DNA of 64,000 nucleotides from contig JADYZN010000056.1 in the NCBI GenBank assembly GCA_020853095.1, forward strand, positions 1 to 64,000, given 5' to 3'. Position 1 is the stretch's first letter. Each line of letters starts with the position of its first letter. Under the pieces are notes generated by a model, which did no database searches, had not been told where the DNA came from, and worked only from the letters and a program-made list of their open reading frames with translations. The position numbers and the translations under genes are program-made. Shown here piece after piece: positions 50,614-58,779 of this stretch. This DNA is from Phycisphaerales bacterium. GTDB lineage: Bacteria > Planctomycetota > Phycisphaerae > Tepidisphaerales > Tepidisphaeraceae.

Positions 50614-51837
50614 TCAATCCATCTTCGTCCGTCGAACCATCGCACAGACGGCCAATATCGCCATGGGCGGCTCGACCGGCACCCGATATCGCAACGAACC
50701 CACGGACATAGCATGAACAACTGTAAAATATATCGCCGGAATCAGCACAAACACTTTCGCCGATCGCCTCAGCGATTTGCTCCCCAATCCAATCAAGACC
50801 AGCAGATCAAACGGGATACTGTAACACAACGCCGCGGCGACATATAAACTATTGCCGCCAAACTGTTTACTGAGCGGCAACGGGCTCCATGTGCGGGCGA
50901 TTTTGCTCGCGCCCAATTCCACCGACCGCCACGGATGCGTTGTCGCGTACCGCCATGCCAAATCCTGCAAATATCGCGAGCGTTGAACCTCCCCCATCCG
51001 TTTCAAATCGGCGTCCGCGAACCCCTCTAAAAACCGTTGATCGCTTCCGCCGGTGGCTTGAGGATTGAATCCATCATATGCCGTGATGCCACTATTGGTT
51101 GTGGTCCAAACCCAATGGCCCAATATACGGTGGTTGCGAATCGCCCATGGCAGAAACATCGCCACCAAAAAACCGACATTGACGGCCGATAAAATCACCG
51201 ATCGCCGCACAAATGAGTACGCCTCGGTCGTTGGCCGGTTCAGCCAACAAGCCCCCAGCGGCAGCAGAATCGGCAGCAGCATCGCCGAGGGTCGAACCAT
51301 CACCGCCAATCCCATGATGAACCCACCCACAAGGACAACCCATGCGCGCGATGGTTTGCCCGCAGCCACCGCCGCGACATAAATGCTCCAGGCGAGCAAG
51401 GTTGTGAAAAGTGTCTCGGAAAGGATCAGTCCGCTGAAATAAATCAAAAATGGATTGACCGCCACCACCCCCGCACCCAGCAGGCTCAACCATGGTTTGG
51501 CGGGAATCATCCTCCTGCCCAATAGAAAAATCGCCAGGATGGTCGAGGTGTCGAGCAATGCCTGCGCCACCCGGATGATCATCACGTTGGCGCCACAGAG
51601 CGCGACAAACATCGGATAACCCGGCGTGCGATAGGCATAAATCGTCTGATCAAATCGATGATCGAAGAAATATAAGCCTTGATGCTCCAACAAGTTGCGA
51701 CCAAGCGACAGATATTCCATCTGGTCCGGAAGGTTGATCAGCAACCTTTCATCGGCGCTTTGATGCCAAGCCCAACCCAGTCGGATGCCCAAAGCGGCGA
51801 TTAGGATGACAAGCAGGGACGCACCAGCCCGGTTCAT
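50614..51837 (-). CDS. GT-C glycosyltransferase, GT39/ArnT-like
   Basis: A 407-residue polytopic membrane protein with about nine predicted helices. The opening LLVILIAALGIRLGWAWHQSADE, then YLSLGRNLLEHQGLYF and YRTPGYPMFVALCG, is the pattern of PMT/ArnT-type transferases. They move a lipid-linked sugar (such as dolichyl- or undecaprenyl-phosphate sugar) to an acceptor on the outer face of the inner membrane. An acidic residue in the first loop (Asp near DQMEYLSLG) could be the catalytic base. The start at 51837 is chosen to begin with the first helix; the frame continues 40 codons upstream and would add another helix. Divergent from the zinc-ribbon gene. Confidence 0.75.
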   Translation of the reverse strand: MNRAGASLLVILIAALGIRLGWAWHQSADERLLINLPDQMEYLSLGRNLLEHQGLYFFDHRFDQTIYAYRTPGYPMFVALCGANVMIIRVAQALLDTSTILAIFLLGRRMIPAKPWLSLLGAGVVAVNPFLIYFSGLILSETLFTTLLAWSIYVAAVAAGKPSRAWVVLVGGFIMGLAVMVRPSAMLLPILLPLGACWLNRPTTEAYSFVRRSVILSAVNVGFLVAMFLPWAIRNHRILGHWVWTTTNSGITAYDGFNPQATGGSDQRFLEGFADADLKRMGEVQRSRYLQDLAWRYATTHPWRSVELGASKIARTWSPLPLSKQFGGNSLYVAAALCYSIPFDLLVLIGLGSKSLRRSAKVFVLIPAIYFTVVHAMSVGSLRYRVPVEPPMAILAVCAMVRRTKMD

Positions 51838-52011
51838 GGCCGATGAGCCTACACGAGCATAAACATTTCGCCAGAACAAAAACAAAATAAGAGTTCCCAA
51901 TCCGAATGGGACGATGTACAATATAAGAGGTGTGCCGGGGCCGGCATTCCGACCCATCGGTTCACATCACGTCCAAAGTTGTAGGTCAATTCAACGGTCA
52001 GGAGGTGTTGT

Positions 52012-52512
52012 ATGAACAGCACAACCCGCGACGAACTCGACACTCCCGATGTTCAGCGTGTCTCCAGCCCGCAATCAATCAACCTGAGCGACAGCGTGGT
52101 GGCATTGCCCACCAAGGTCTGCTGTGTCTGCGGCGAAAACGTCGCCGGCAAGCCGCGCATGAAAGACCATTCCGGCCGGTACTGGTGCTACGAATGCGGC
52201 ATGGCCGATCAGCAGAAAAAGCACAACAGCACCCTCAATGGAACCATCGTCAGCACGGTTCCGGAGCTGGCCTGCCCCGACTGCGGCAAGATGTTCCCCC
52301 AGACGAAGTTGCTGACCCACGAAAGCCTTCAGTTGTGCGAACCCTGCATCACCAAGCGCAAAGCCGCCGCCAAACGCGAGGCGGTCCGCATCGCCGCCGC
52401 GCAGGCCGAGGCCGAGGAACTGGCCCATAAACAGCGTTTTTATCTGCTGATCGGCGGCGCGGTGGCGGCGATCCTGGTTCTGTTTTTCCTGATCCGCGCC
52501 CTGATTTTGTAA
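52012..52512 (+). CDS. Zinc-ribbon protein with a C-terminal membrane anchor
   Basis: A 166-residue protein of no named family. The middle carries CxxC pairs in two zinc-ribbon-like units: KVCCVCGENVAGKP with WCYECGMAD, and LACPDCGKMF with LCEPCITKR. An Ala/Lys-rich coil follows (RKAAAKREAVRIAAAQAEAE), then one C-terminal membrane helix (FYLLIGGAVAAILVLFFLIR). It is probably a tail-anchored protein facing the cytosol. The AGGAGGTG at 51999-52006 is an excellent ribosome site. The GTPase pair follows 61 bp later on the same strand and may be functionally linked. Confidence 0.75.
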   Translation: MNSTTRDELDTPDVQRVSSPQSINLSDSVVALPTKVCCVCGENVAGKPRMKDHSGRYWCYECGMADQQKKHNSTLNGTIVSTVPELACPDCGKMFPQTKLLTHESLQLCEPCITKRKAAAKREAVRIAAAQAEAEELAHKQRFYLLIGGAVAAILVLFFLIRALIL

Positions 52513-52573
52513 GTTTTCCGGCCGCCGGGTGCTCACGCACGGGGGGATTTTATGGTATAGATCGCCGCGCACC

Positions 52574-54268
52574 ATGGCGCGGGACACACTGGATATTCGC
52601 GTACAAAAGGCCGATGCCCTTGTGGCGGCGTTGCGCGCCGATCCAACCCTGGCCCGGGCGATGCAGCGCTGGCGGGCCGATGCATCAGCGCTGCGGTTTC
52701 ACCTGCGGCACCGAGCCACCGTCAAGCCGGTGATCGTCGTCCTCGGCGGCACGGGAACCGGCAAAAGCACCGTGGTCAACCGCCTGATGGGCAAGGAAGT
52801 TTCCGCCACCAGTTATCGCAGAACCTTCACCTCCGGCGCGGTGGCGGCGGTGCGGGCATCGACCGACGTGCCGGCCGGCTGGCTGGGGGTGGATCACAAA
52901 ATCGCCGAACAAATCCCATCGGCCGGACAGGGCGAAGCGCTGGTCATCGCGCCGGCCGAGACGGAACTGACCGATCAGATCGTGCTGGTGGACACGCCCG
53001 ACGTCGATGGCGACCAACCCATGCACCACGAGCAGGCCGATCGCGCGTTTCGATGGGCGCAGGGGGTCGTGTTCGTCGTCACGCCTGAAAAATATCAGAT
53101 GACCGAACTGCTGGCCTATTATCGCCTCGCCCGGCGATACGCGGTGGGTTCGTTGTTTGTCATGAACAAGTGCGAAGAATCCGCGGTGCTGGATGATTAT
53201 GCCCAGCAATTGTCCGGGCGGGGTTGGGAGGAACCAAGGATATTCGCCATCGCGCGTGATGATGCGGCCTATGAGCCGCCGATCGAGGCCAATCTGTCCT
53301 CATTGCGCCAGGCGTTGTCCGATCCGGCATGGAAACAACCTCCTCAAACCGAAGGGATCAACCATCGGGCGGCCGACCTGGCCGGGCGGTTGCAGGATCA
53401 AATCATCGCCCCGTTGCGCCAGATGCGCACCGAAGCGCAACACCTCATGCAGTCGCTGCAACGATTGATCACCCCGGAACCGGGCGTGGATGTCAATCCG
53501 GTCACGCAGCAATTGCAGCGACGATTGCAGCAGCGCAGCGTGTTGTATCTGATGGGGCCGCAGCGCGTGTTGGATCGCGTGCGACAGGTTCCGGGGTTGC
53601 TCGCCCGGTTGCCGCGAACGGCGTGGGATTTGGTCATTCGTGGCGAAAAACCGAACCTGGACGATCCGACCCTGCCGGCCGATTCACGGGGTGTGCCGGA
53701 TTTCGCGGCCATCCTGACCGATCAATTCAAAATCCTGCACAGCCGGATGGACGATCTGATCCGCTCCAATGCCACCGGCCAGCGCTGGATCGACCAGCAG
53801 GAATCGACCTATCGTCAGGCATTGTTGCCAACCGAACAGGCGGGGGCCATCGCGCAGGAGGAACTGGCGGAGCTTAAACAGTGGCTGGAACAGCGTTGGA
53901 ACGCCACGCCGCGCGACACGGCCGTGCTGATGAAGCTCATCAAACACCTTCCCGGCGGAAAAAAACTGGCCCAGTGGTCCGAGGCCGCTCCCTATCTGCT
54001 GGCGATCGTCGTGGCGACCCATCACGCATTTTTCGGGCACATCGACCTGATGATCCTCGGCGGCTGGACGCTGGCCACCTGGCTGACCGAGCGGCTGAGC
54101 AATGAAGTGGCCGCCCGCACCCGCAAGGCCAATGCCCGCATCGCCGCGCGGTTCGCGGAGTTGGCACAGCGGCAGATCGATCGGGCGTGCGACTGGATCG
54201 ACAGCCGTGTTCCATGCGAAAACGATTTGAACCAGTTGCAACAGTCGGCCGAGGAGATGCAGCCATGA
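52574..54268 (+). CDS. Membrane-associated GTPase, dynamin-like P-loop (first of a pair)
   Basis: A 564-residue protein. The G1 loop LGGTGTGKSTVVNRLMG begins at residue 57. G3 is VDTPDVDGDQP and G4 is VMNKCEES (NKxx, slightly off NKxD). A large middle of helices follows, with little similarity to known translation GTPases. A hydrophobic patch in the last third (LLAIVVATHHAFFGHIDLMI and LGGWTLATWLTE) may insert in or rest on the membrane. A helical tail is near the end. The exact role is unknown. The start at 52574 (MARDTLDIRV) fits best; the frame runs back to 52529. The stop overlaps the next start in ATGA, so the two products are made in a fixed ratio and may form a heterodimer. Confidence 0.75.
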   Translation: MARDTLDIRVQKADALVAALRADPTLARAMQRWRADASALRFHLRHRATVKPVIVVLGGTGTGKSTVVNRLMGKEVSATSYRRTFTSGAVAAVRASTDVPAGWLGVDHKIAEQIPSAGQGEALVIAPAETELTDQIVLVDTPDVDGDQPMHHEQADRAFRWAQGVVFVVTPEKYQMTELLAYYRLARRYAVGSLFVMNKCEESAVLDDYAQQLSGRGWEEPRIFAIARDDAAYEPPIEANLSSLRQALSDPAWKQPPQTEGINHRAADLAGRLQDQIIAPLRQMRTEAQHLMQSLQRLITPEPGVDVNPVTQQLQRRLQQRSVLYLMGPQRVLDRVRQVPGLLARLPRTAWDLVIRGEKPNLDDPTLPADSRGVPDFAAILTDQFKILHSRMDDLIRSNATGQRWIDQQESTYRQALLPTEQAGAIAQEELAELKQWLEQRWNATPRDTAVLMKLIKHLPGGKKLAQWSEAAPYLLAIVVATHHAFFGHIDLMILGGWTLATWLTERLSNEVAARTRKANARIAARFAELAQRQIDRACDWIDSRVPCENDLNQLQQSAEEMQP

Positions 54269-56007
54269 GCCAACCCAATCCAACATCCGTCGATTCGCTG
54301 ATGGAACTGGTCAGGGAGACCATGGCGCTGACCGGCGCGCAGCGCCCTGAAATGGCCCGCGATGATGCGCCGGTGCTGCGGGATGACGCCCTGCGTGCGG
54401 AACGTTTTTATCTGGTTGGCCTGATCGGCGGCAAGGAAGTCGGCAAAAGCGCCCTGGTCAACGCATTGGTCGGCCAGCCCATCACCGAACAAACCAGCCA
54501 TGGCCCCGGCACGCAGCAGGCCATCGCGTATGCGCATCAGGATCAACTCGATCCGTTGCGGGAGCTATTGGAACAGGAAGTCCCCGGCCAGTATCGGCTG
54601 GTTCCGCACGCGATCGAATCGCTGCGGCAGCAGGTGCTCGTGGACCTGCCCGACATCGACAGCCACTGGCAGCAGCACGTTGAGGTCACCCGCCGGATGC
54701 TGCGGCACATGCTATTCCCCATCTGGGTGCAAAGCGTCGAAAAATACGCCGACCAGCAGCCGCGCGAGATGCTTAAAAAAGTATCGGCCGGCAACGCGCC
54801 GGACAATTTTCTGTTCGTGCTGAACAAGGCCGACCAGGTGGTCGCCCGCGAAGGCCCTGCCGCCGCCGAAGAATTGCGGGAGGATTACGCCCGGCGATTG
54901 GCAAACGTGCTGTCGTTGCACGCGACGCCGCGCGTCTGGCTGGTCAGCGCCGCGCAACCCCAGGGGTTTGACCTGCCGGAATTGCGACAAACGCTCTCCC
55001 GGCAAAAATCGCAACAGGCGGTGAACCAGTCCGTGCGGCGGGCCGGCCGCCAGCGCGGGTTGACGGTGCTCGACTGGCTGGACCATCAGGATTTGCCCGG
55101 CCGGTTGAAACGAATGGAACGCCTCGAGGTCGACGCCCAGGAACAGGTCGCCGACCGGCTTGGGCGAATCGTGCTGGAGGAGGCCGTGCCGTCGATCCTG
55201 GAGGATCCGGCCCATCGCATGGCCCTGGTGGATGAATGCCAGCAACGGCGGATGAAACGATGGCCGATCGTCGGGATCGTTCACACGGTCCTGTCGCCGG
55301 TGGTGGGGGCGTGGCGCAGAAGGCTTGCCATTTCACAGCAGCAGGGGCTGAGCGGCCCCGAAGCGCTGGTGGGGCAGTATCTTCACGAAGGGGGCCGGGA
55401 TTTGTCATCCGCCGTGCAGACGACCTTCGCCCATCTCCAGCAATCGGCGCCGGCCATCGGCGAATTGTATCGTCATCACAAGCTCTGGGAATCGGCCTGG
55501 GCCGATGCGAGTGTCGCCGACCTGCGTCGATCGCTGGCCGCCGTCGTGCAGCGACAACGGCAGGTGTTGGCCGACCGCGTCGGCGCCCGCGACAACGTCA
55601 TCGCCGCGTTCCTGCGAAGCATCCTGACGTGGGGGGCGCTGCTCTGGTTCCCGATCGTGCAACCGGTTCTGGAAGCGGTCCTGCACGACTGGCAGGATGG
55701 CTCGGTCACGCACGTGGGATTGCTGGTGGTGCGAATCCTGGGCGTGACGTTCCTGCTGCAAAACGCCTCGTTCCTGCTGCTCTGGTTCTTCGTCCTCTGG
55801 GCATACATCCGCTGGGACACCCAACGCAAAGTGGACAAACAACTCCAGCGCCTGCGCAACGCCGCCGAGGCCGACCCATCCACCAACCTGACCGCCGCCG
55901 CCGCCGGCTGGCTGACCGGCTTGACCGAACCGATCCACCAGGCCCAAAACCGGCTGGGGCGGTTAATGGAACGAATCACCCATTTCCGCGATTCCTTGGC
56001 GGCATGA
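54265..56007 (+). CDS. Membrane-associated GTPase-like protein (second of a pair)
   Basis: A 580-residue partner of the preceding gene. The G1 loop is LIGGKEVGKSALVNALVG (about 53-70). G3 is VDLPDIDSHWQ, and G4 is VLNKADQVV with a normal NKxD. A helical region follows. The last third has two membrane segments (LTWGALLWFPIVQPVLEAVL and ILGVTFLLQNASFLLLWFFV). The C-terminal GWLTGLTEPIHQAQNRLG looks amphipathic. The domain plan parallels the first GTPase, so the genes probably arose by duplication and divergence. The ATG at 54265 overlaps the previous stop by 4 bp. The function is unknown; membrane remodelling or trafficking is possible. Confidence 0.75.
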   Translation: MSQPNPTSVDSLMELVRETMALTGAQRPEMARDDAPVLRDDALRAERFYLVGLIGGKEVGKSALVNALVGQPITEQTSHGPGTQQAIAYAHQDQLDPLRELLEQEVPGQYRLVPHAIESLRQQVLVDLPDIDSHWQQHVEVTRRMLRHMLFPIWVQSVEKYADQQPREMLKKVSAGNAPDNFLFVLNKADQVVAREGPAAAEELREDYARRLANVLSLHATPRVWLVSAAQPQGFDLPELRQTLSRQKSQQAVNQSVRRAGRQRGLTVLDWLDHQDLPGRLKRMERLEVDAQEQVADRLGRIVLEEAVPSILEDPAHRMALVDECQQRRMKRWPIVGIVHTVLSPVVGAWRRRLAISQQQGLSGPEALVGQYLHEGGRDLSSAVQTTFAHLQQSAPAIGELYRHHKLWESAWADASVADLRRSLAAVVQRQRQVLADRVGARDNVIAAFLRSILTWGALLWFPIVQPVLEAVLHDWQDGSVTHVGLLVVRILGVTFLLQNASFLLLWFFVLWAYIRWDTQRKVDKQLQRLRNAAEADPSTNLTAAAAGWLTGLTEPIHQAQNRLGRLMERITHFRDSLAA

Positions 56008-56045
56008 TGTCAATGTCGCGGCGGGGCGTGTTGGAGATGGGACAT

Positions 56046-57470
56046 TCACAACAGATACCGCGCCCGGTTGACGGCCCATTGGATGAGCCGGTCGCGGATG
56101 GGGCGTTTGCGCCATTCGGAGGGGAGCATCCGTTTGGCGTACGACACATCGTTCTCAAACAGGTCGTTCATCTGCCGGCCAAATTCATCCGAACGGATCA
56201 GCGCTGAAATCTCAAGGTTGTATTCGATGCTGCGATAGTCCAGATTGGCCGATCCCATCACCGCCAGTTCCGAATCGATCACCAGCGTCTTGGCGTGCAG
56301 CACCACGCTTTGCCGTTCGTAAATCTCAACTCCGGCGTTCATCAACGTTTCATAAAACGACCGCGCCGCCCAGATCAGGATCGGCACATCGCCCCTGGCT
56401 GGCAACATCAATCGTACCCGCACGCCGCGCTTCGCCGCACGGCACAATTCATTGATCAGCAGGTCGGAAGGGGCGAAATAGGCCATCGTCAGTTCGATGC
56501 TTTTTTGCGCGCCATGCAGCAATTTCTGGAAAAATTCCGCCAACGGGCTGGAAACCGTCGGCACCGAGGCCAGGATTCCGAAATCGGCGTCGGTTTGCAT
56601 CTCCGGCAGGTCGAACGCCCCATGATAACCCGCCTTGGTTCCCGCCCAGGTCGGCCGGCGCGACCGCGGACGGCCCGCCTGCCGGCCGGCGGAACGTCGA
56701 TATTCCTGGTGGATCGCCGCCGGTACGGTCGATCCGAGATTAAAAATATATTCCGCCTTGCCGATCCGCCCGCCGGTGGAAACATAATGCCACGACTTCG
56801 CGAAAGAATGTAAAAACCGCCGCGCCGCAGGCCCGACGATGCCGATGGCGTTGTCACGCCAGAATTCGCAGCAATCCCGATCCGATGGCACGATCCATGA
56901 ACCGGCGTATTCCGAGCCGATGTTCAATCCACCCATGCCGACGATGTTGTCATCGATCACCAGCAGCTTGCGGTGGTTGCGGTTGAACGGCCGCCATCCA
57001 AACCGGTTTTCCCATGGACGGATCGGATGAAACGCCTGCAAATGAATCCCCGCATCGCGCATCTGTTGAAACATCGCCCGATCCGAACCGAGCGATCCGA
57101 ACGAGTCATAAATCAGGTAGACCTCGACCCCCTGTCGGGACTTGTGACAAAGCAAATCGGCAAACGCCCGGCCGGTGTGATCGCTGGCAAAGATGTATAC
57201 TTCCAGACAGATGCGGAATTTGGCCTGCGCGATCGCCTCAAAGGCCGCCCGCAAGGCCTCGCCATCCTTATAAAGCTGCACGCGCGACCCATCCCGCAGA
57301 CAGGCCGGCCGAGGGACCACCCACCCATCATCATCGCTGCCCGGCTCGATGTTGACCCCGCTTGACGTCCCGACCCGGCGGGGGGTGTCGGCGGCATGTT
57401 CAGCCAAATTGGGCTTGAACGCCCGGGCGATGGCGAAATCTTCGGCATCGGATACCCGCATGGGGGACAT
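56046..57470 (-). CDS. Cardiolipin synthase-like phospholipase D protein
   Basis: A 474-residue PLD-superfamily protein with two HKD motifs: NHRKLLVIDDNIVGMGG (first) and LHAKTLVIDSELAVMGSANL (second). Both retain the His, Lys and Asp. This fits ClsA/ClsB-type synthases that join two phosphatidylglycerols or phosphatidylglycerol with another lipid. No N-terminal membrane helix is evident, unlike ClsA, so it is nearer the ClsB type. The insert between the motifs is Arg/Pro/Gly-rich (RRSAGRQAGRPRSRRPTWAG). It is divergent from the PmtA-like methyltransferase gene, so both may act on membrane phospholipids. Confidence 0.87.
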   Translation of the reverse strand: MSPMRVSDAEDFAIARAFKPNLAEHAADTPRRVGTSSGVNIEPGSDDDGWVVPRPACLRDGSRVQLYKDGEALRAAFEAIAQAKFRICLEVYIFASDHTGRAFADLLCHKSRQGVEVYLIYDSFGSLGSDRAMFQQMRDAGIHLQAFHPIRPWENRFGWRPFNRNHRKLLVIDDNIVGMGGLNIGSEYAGSWIVPSDRDCCEFWRDNAIGIVGPAARRFLHSFAKSWHYVSTGGRIGKAEYIFNLGSTVPAAIHQEYRRSAGRQAGRPRSRRPTWAGTKAGYHGAFDLPEMQTDADFGILASVPTVSSPLAEFFQKLLHGAQKSIELTMAYFAPSDLLINELCRAAKRGVRVRLMLPARGDVPILIWAARSFYETLMNAGVEIYERQSVVLHAKTLVIDSELAVMGSANLDYRSIEYNLEISALIRSDEFGRQMNDLFENDVSYAKRMLPSEWRKRPIRDRLIQWAVNRARYLL

Positions 57471-57635
57471 GGTAGCCCGACGGGCATGATCCGGGCCAGT
57501 GAATTTGCGCCAAAAGCGGGCCGGACCGTTCTTTTTTTCAAATCATCCCTCTCCGGATCGTTTTTTACGCCTTTTGCGCTTGGCATTTGCGAATCAGATG
57601 ACTAATTTATGACATTCTTTTTAAGGGATGTGCCC

Positions 57636-58295
57636 GTGGCAATGCGAGAATCCAGCACCAAGCTGATCTACGACTTCCATTCGATGTTTTACGATGCCAC
57701 CTTCGGGCGGCTGGTCAAACGCCGGATCGCCCGCGCCTTGTCCCACATGAACATAACCGACAGCGACCGGATTCTGGACCTGGGCATCGGGACGGGGGCG
57801 TCGTTGAATTTTTATCCCCGACGCGGCAAGGTGTTCGGCGTGGATTTGTCCAGCGGGATGCTTCGCGAATGCCGCAAGAAAATCCGCGAAAACGGGTTGG
57901 ACCATGCCGTGGTCTTTCAGGGTGATGCCCTGCGGCTTCCCTTCGCCGACAGCACCTTTGATCATATTTTCATCAGCCACGTCATCAGCGTGGTCAGCGA
58001 TCCGTATCGCCTGATCAGCGAGGCCCAGCGCGTGGCCAAGCCCAATGCCCGCATCGTCATTTTGAACCATTTTCAGTCCACCAACCGGTTTGTCGCATTG
58101 TTGGAAAAGTGGCTTTGCCCCCTCTGCACCCGACTGGGCTGGCGCAGCGATCTGCCCTTGCAGGACCTGGTTCGTCGGACCGGCGTGGAGATCGACTACC
58201 GCTACAAGCTCGAAAGCATCGACCTGTGGGAGACGGTGGTCATCACCAACACCAAGTCGGCCGTGATCACCCCCAGTGCGCCGCTGGCGGCCTGA
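57636..58295 (+). CDS. pmtA: PmtA-like phospholipid N-methyltransferase
   Basis: A 219-residue class I methyltransferase. SAM motif I is ILDLGIGTGASLNFYP, followed by VDLSSGMLRECR, GDALRLPFADSTFD and FISHVISVVSDPYRL, then a NARIVILNHFQS strand. The overall pattern, including YDFHSMFYDATFG near the N-terminus, resembles Rhodobacter-type phosphatidylethanolamine methyltransferases that lead to phosphatidylcholine. The product is inference. The start is uncertain: the GTG at 57636 has AAGGG 8 bp upstream, while an ATG at 57609 adds nine residues. It is divergent from the PLD gene. Confidence 0.75.
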   Translation: MAMRESSTKLIYDFHSMFYDATFGRLVKRRIARALSHMNITDSDRILDLGIGTGASLNFYPRRGKVFGVDLSSGMLRECRKKIRENGLDHAVVFQGDALRLPFADSTFDHIFISHVISVVSDPYRLISEAQRVAKPNARIVILNHFQSTNRFVALLEKWLCPLCTRLGWRSDLPLQDLVRRTGVEIDYRYKLESIDLWETVVITNTKSAVITPSAPLAA

Positions 58296-58367
58296 TTGCT
58301 GGCGGACCGACTATAAGCACATATTCCATATGTACTTACGTCAAATCCGCAAGACAATCGTTTTTAA

Positions 58368-58395
58368 TTGAAACTGAGTCTCATTGTGCTATAAT
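58368..58395 (+). promoter_or_regulatory. feo promoter with a Fur-type operator
   Basis: A near-perfect palindrome GAAACTGAGTCTC (58370-58382) sits between a TTGAAA -35 (58368-58373) and a TATAAT -10 (58390-58395) with a 16-bp spacer. GAAACTGAGTCTC is the core of Fur boxes in many species, and the site overlaps the promoter, so iron-loaded repressor would block transcription of feoA-feoB. Confidence 0.75.
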
Positions 58396-58439
58396 CCATC
58401 GTCGGTGCGGAATGATCCGTGCCGTGGAGATGAGTTCAC

Positions 58440-58727
58440 ATGCAGAAATTCTGCACGGCCGCATCCTGTCAGCAGTGTGATGATCCCCGCACCTGCACCT
58501 TGAACCGCCTGGGCATCGGGTGCTGTGGGCAGGTGCATTCGGTGGGGGGAGACATGGACCTGCGTCGCCGCCTGCTGGAGATGGGGTTCTGCAACGGCGC
58601 CAGCGTGGAAGTGATTCGTCGGGCGCCGCTGGGTGATCCGATCGAATTTCGCCTGCGCGGCTATCATTTGTCGTTGCGGGATGAGCAGGCTCGGTTTGTG
58701 AATATTCTTCCCGCCTCGCGGTCGTAA
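58440..58727 (+). CDS. feoA: FeoA-family protein with a Cys-rich N-terminal extension
   Basis: A 95-residue protein. Its C-terminal 65 residues form the SH3-like FeoA domain (DLRRRLLEMGFCNGASVEVI, then DPIEFRLRGYHLSLR). The first 30 residues carry six cysteines (Cys5, 10, 13, 19, 28 and 29), which is not normal for FeoA. They could bind iron or an Fe-S cluster and add a sensing step. FeoA helps the FeoB GTPase in ferrous iron uptake at the inner membrane. It lies directly behind the Fur-box promoter and 52 bp before feoB. Confidence 0.9.
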   Translation: MQKFCTAASCQQCDDPRTCTLNRLGIGCCGQVHSVGGDMDLRRRLLEMGFCNGASVEVIRRAPLGDPIEFRLRGYHLSLRDEQARFVNILPASRS

Positions 58728-58779
58728 GTTCCCATTTGTGCCGTGAAGGAATCACTGGGAGTTCAGCACTGGGCTGGAT

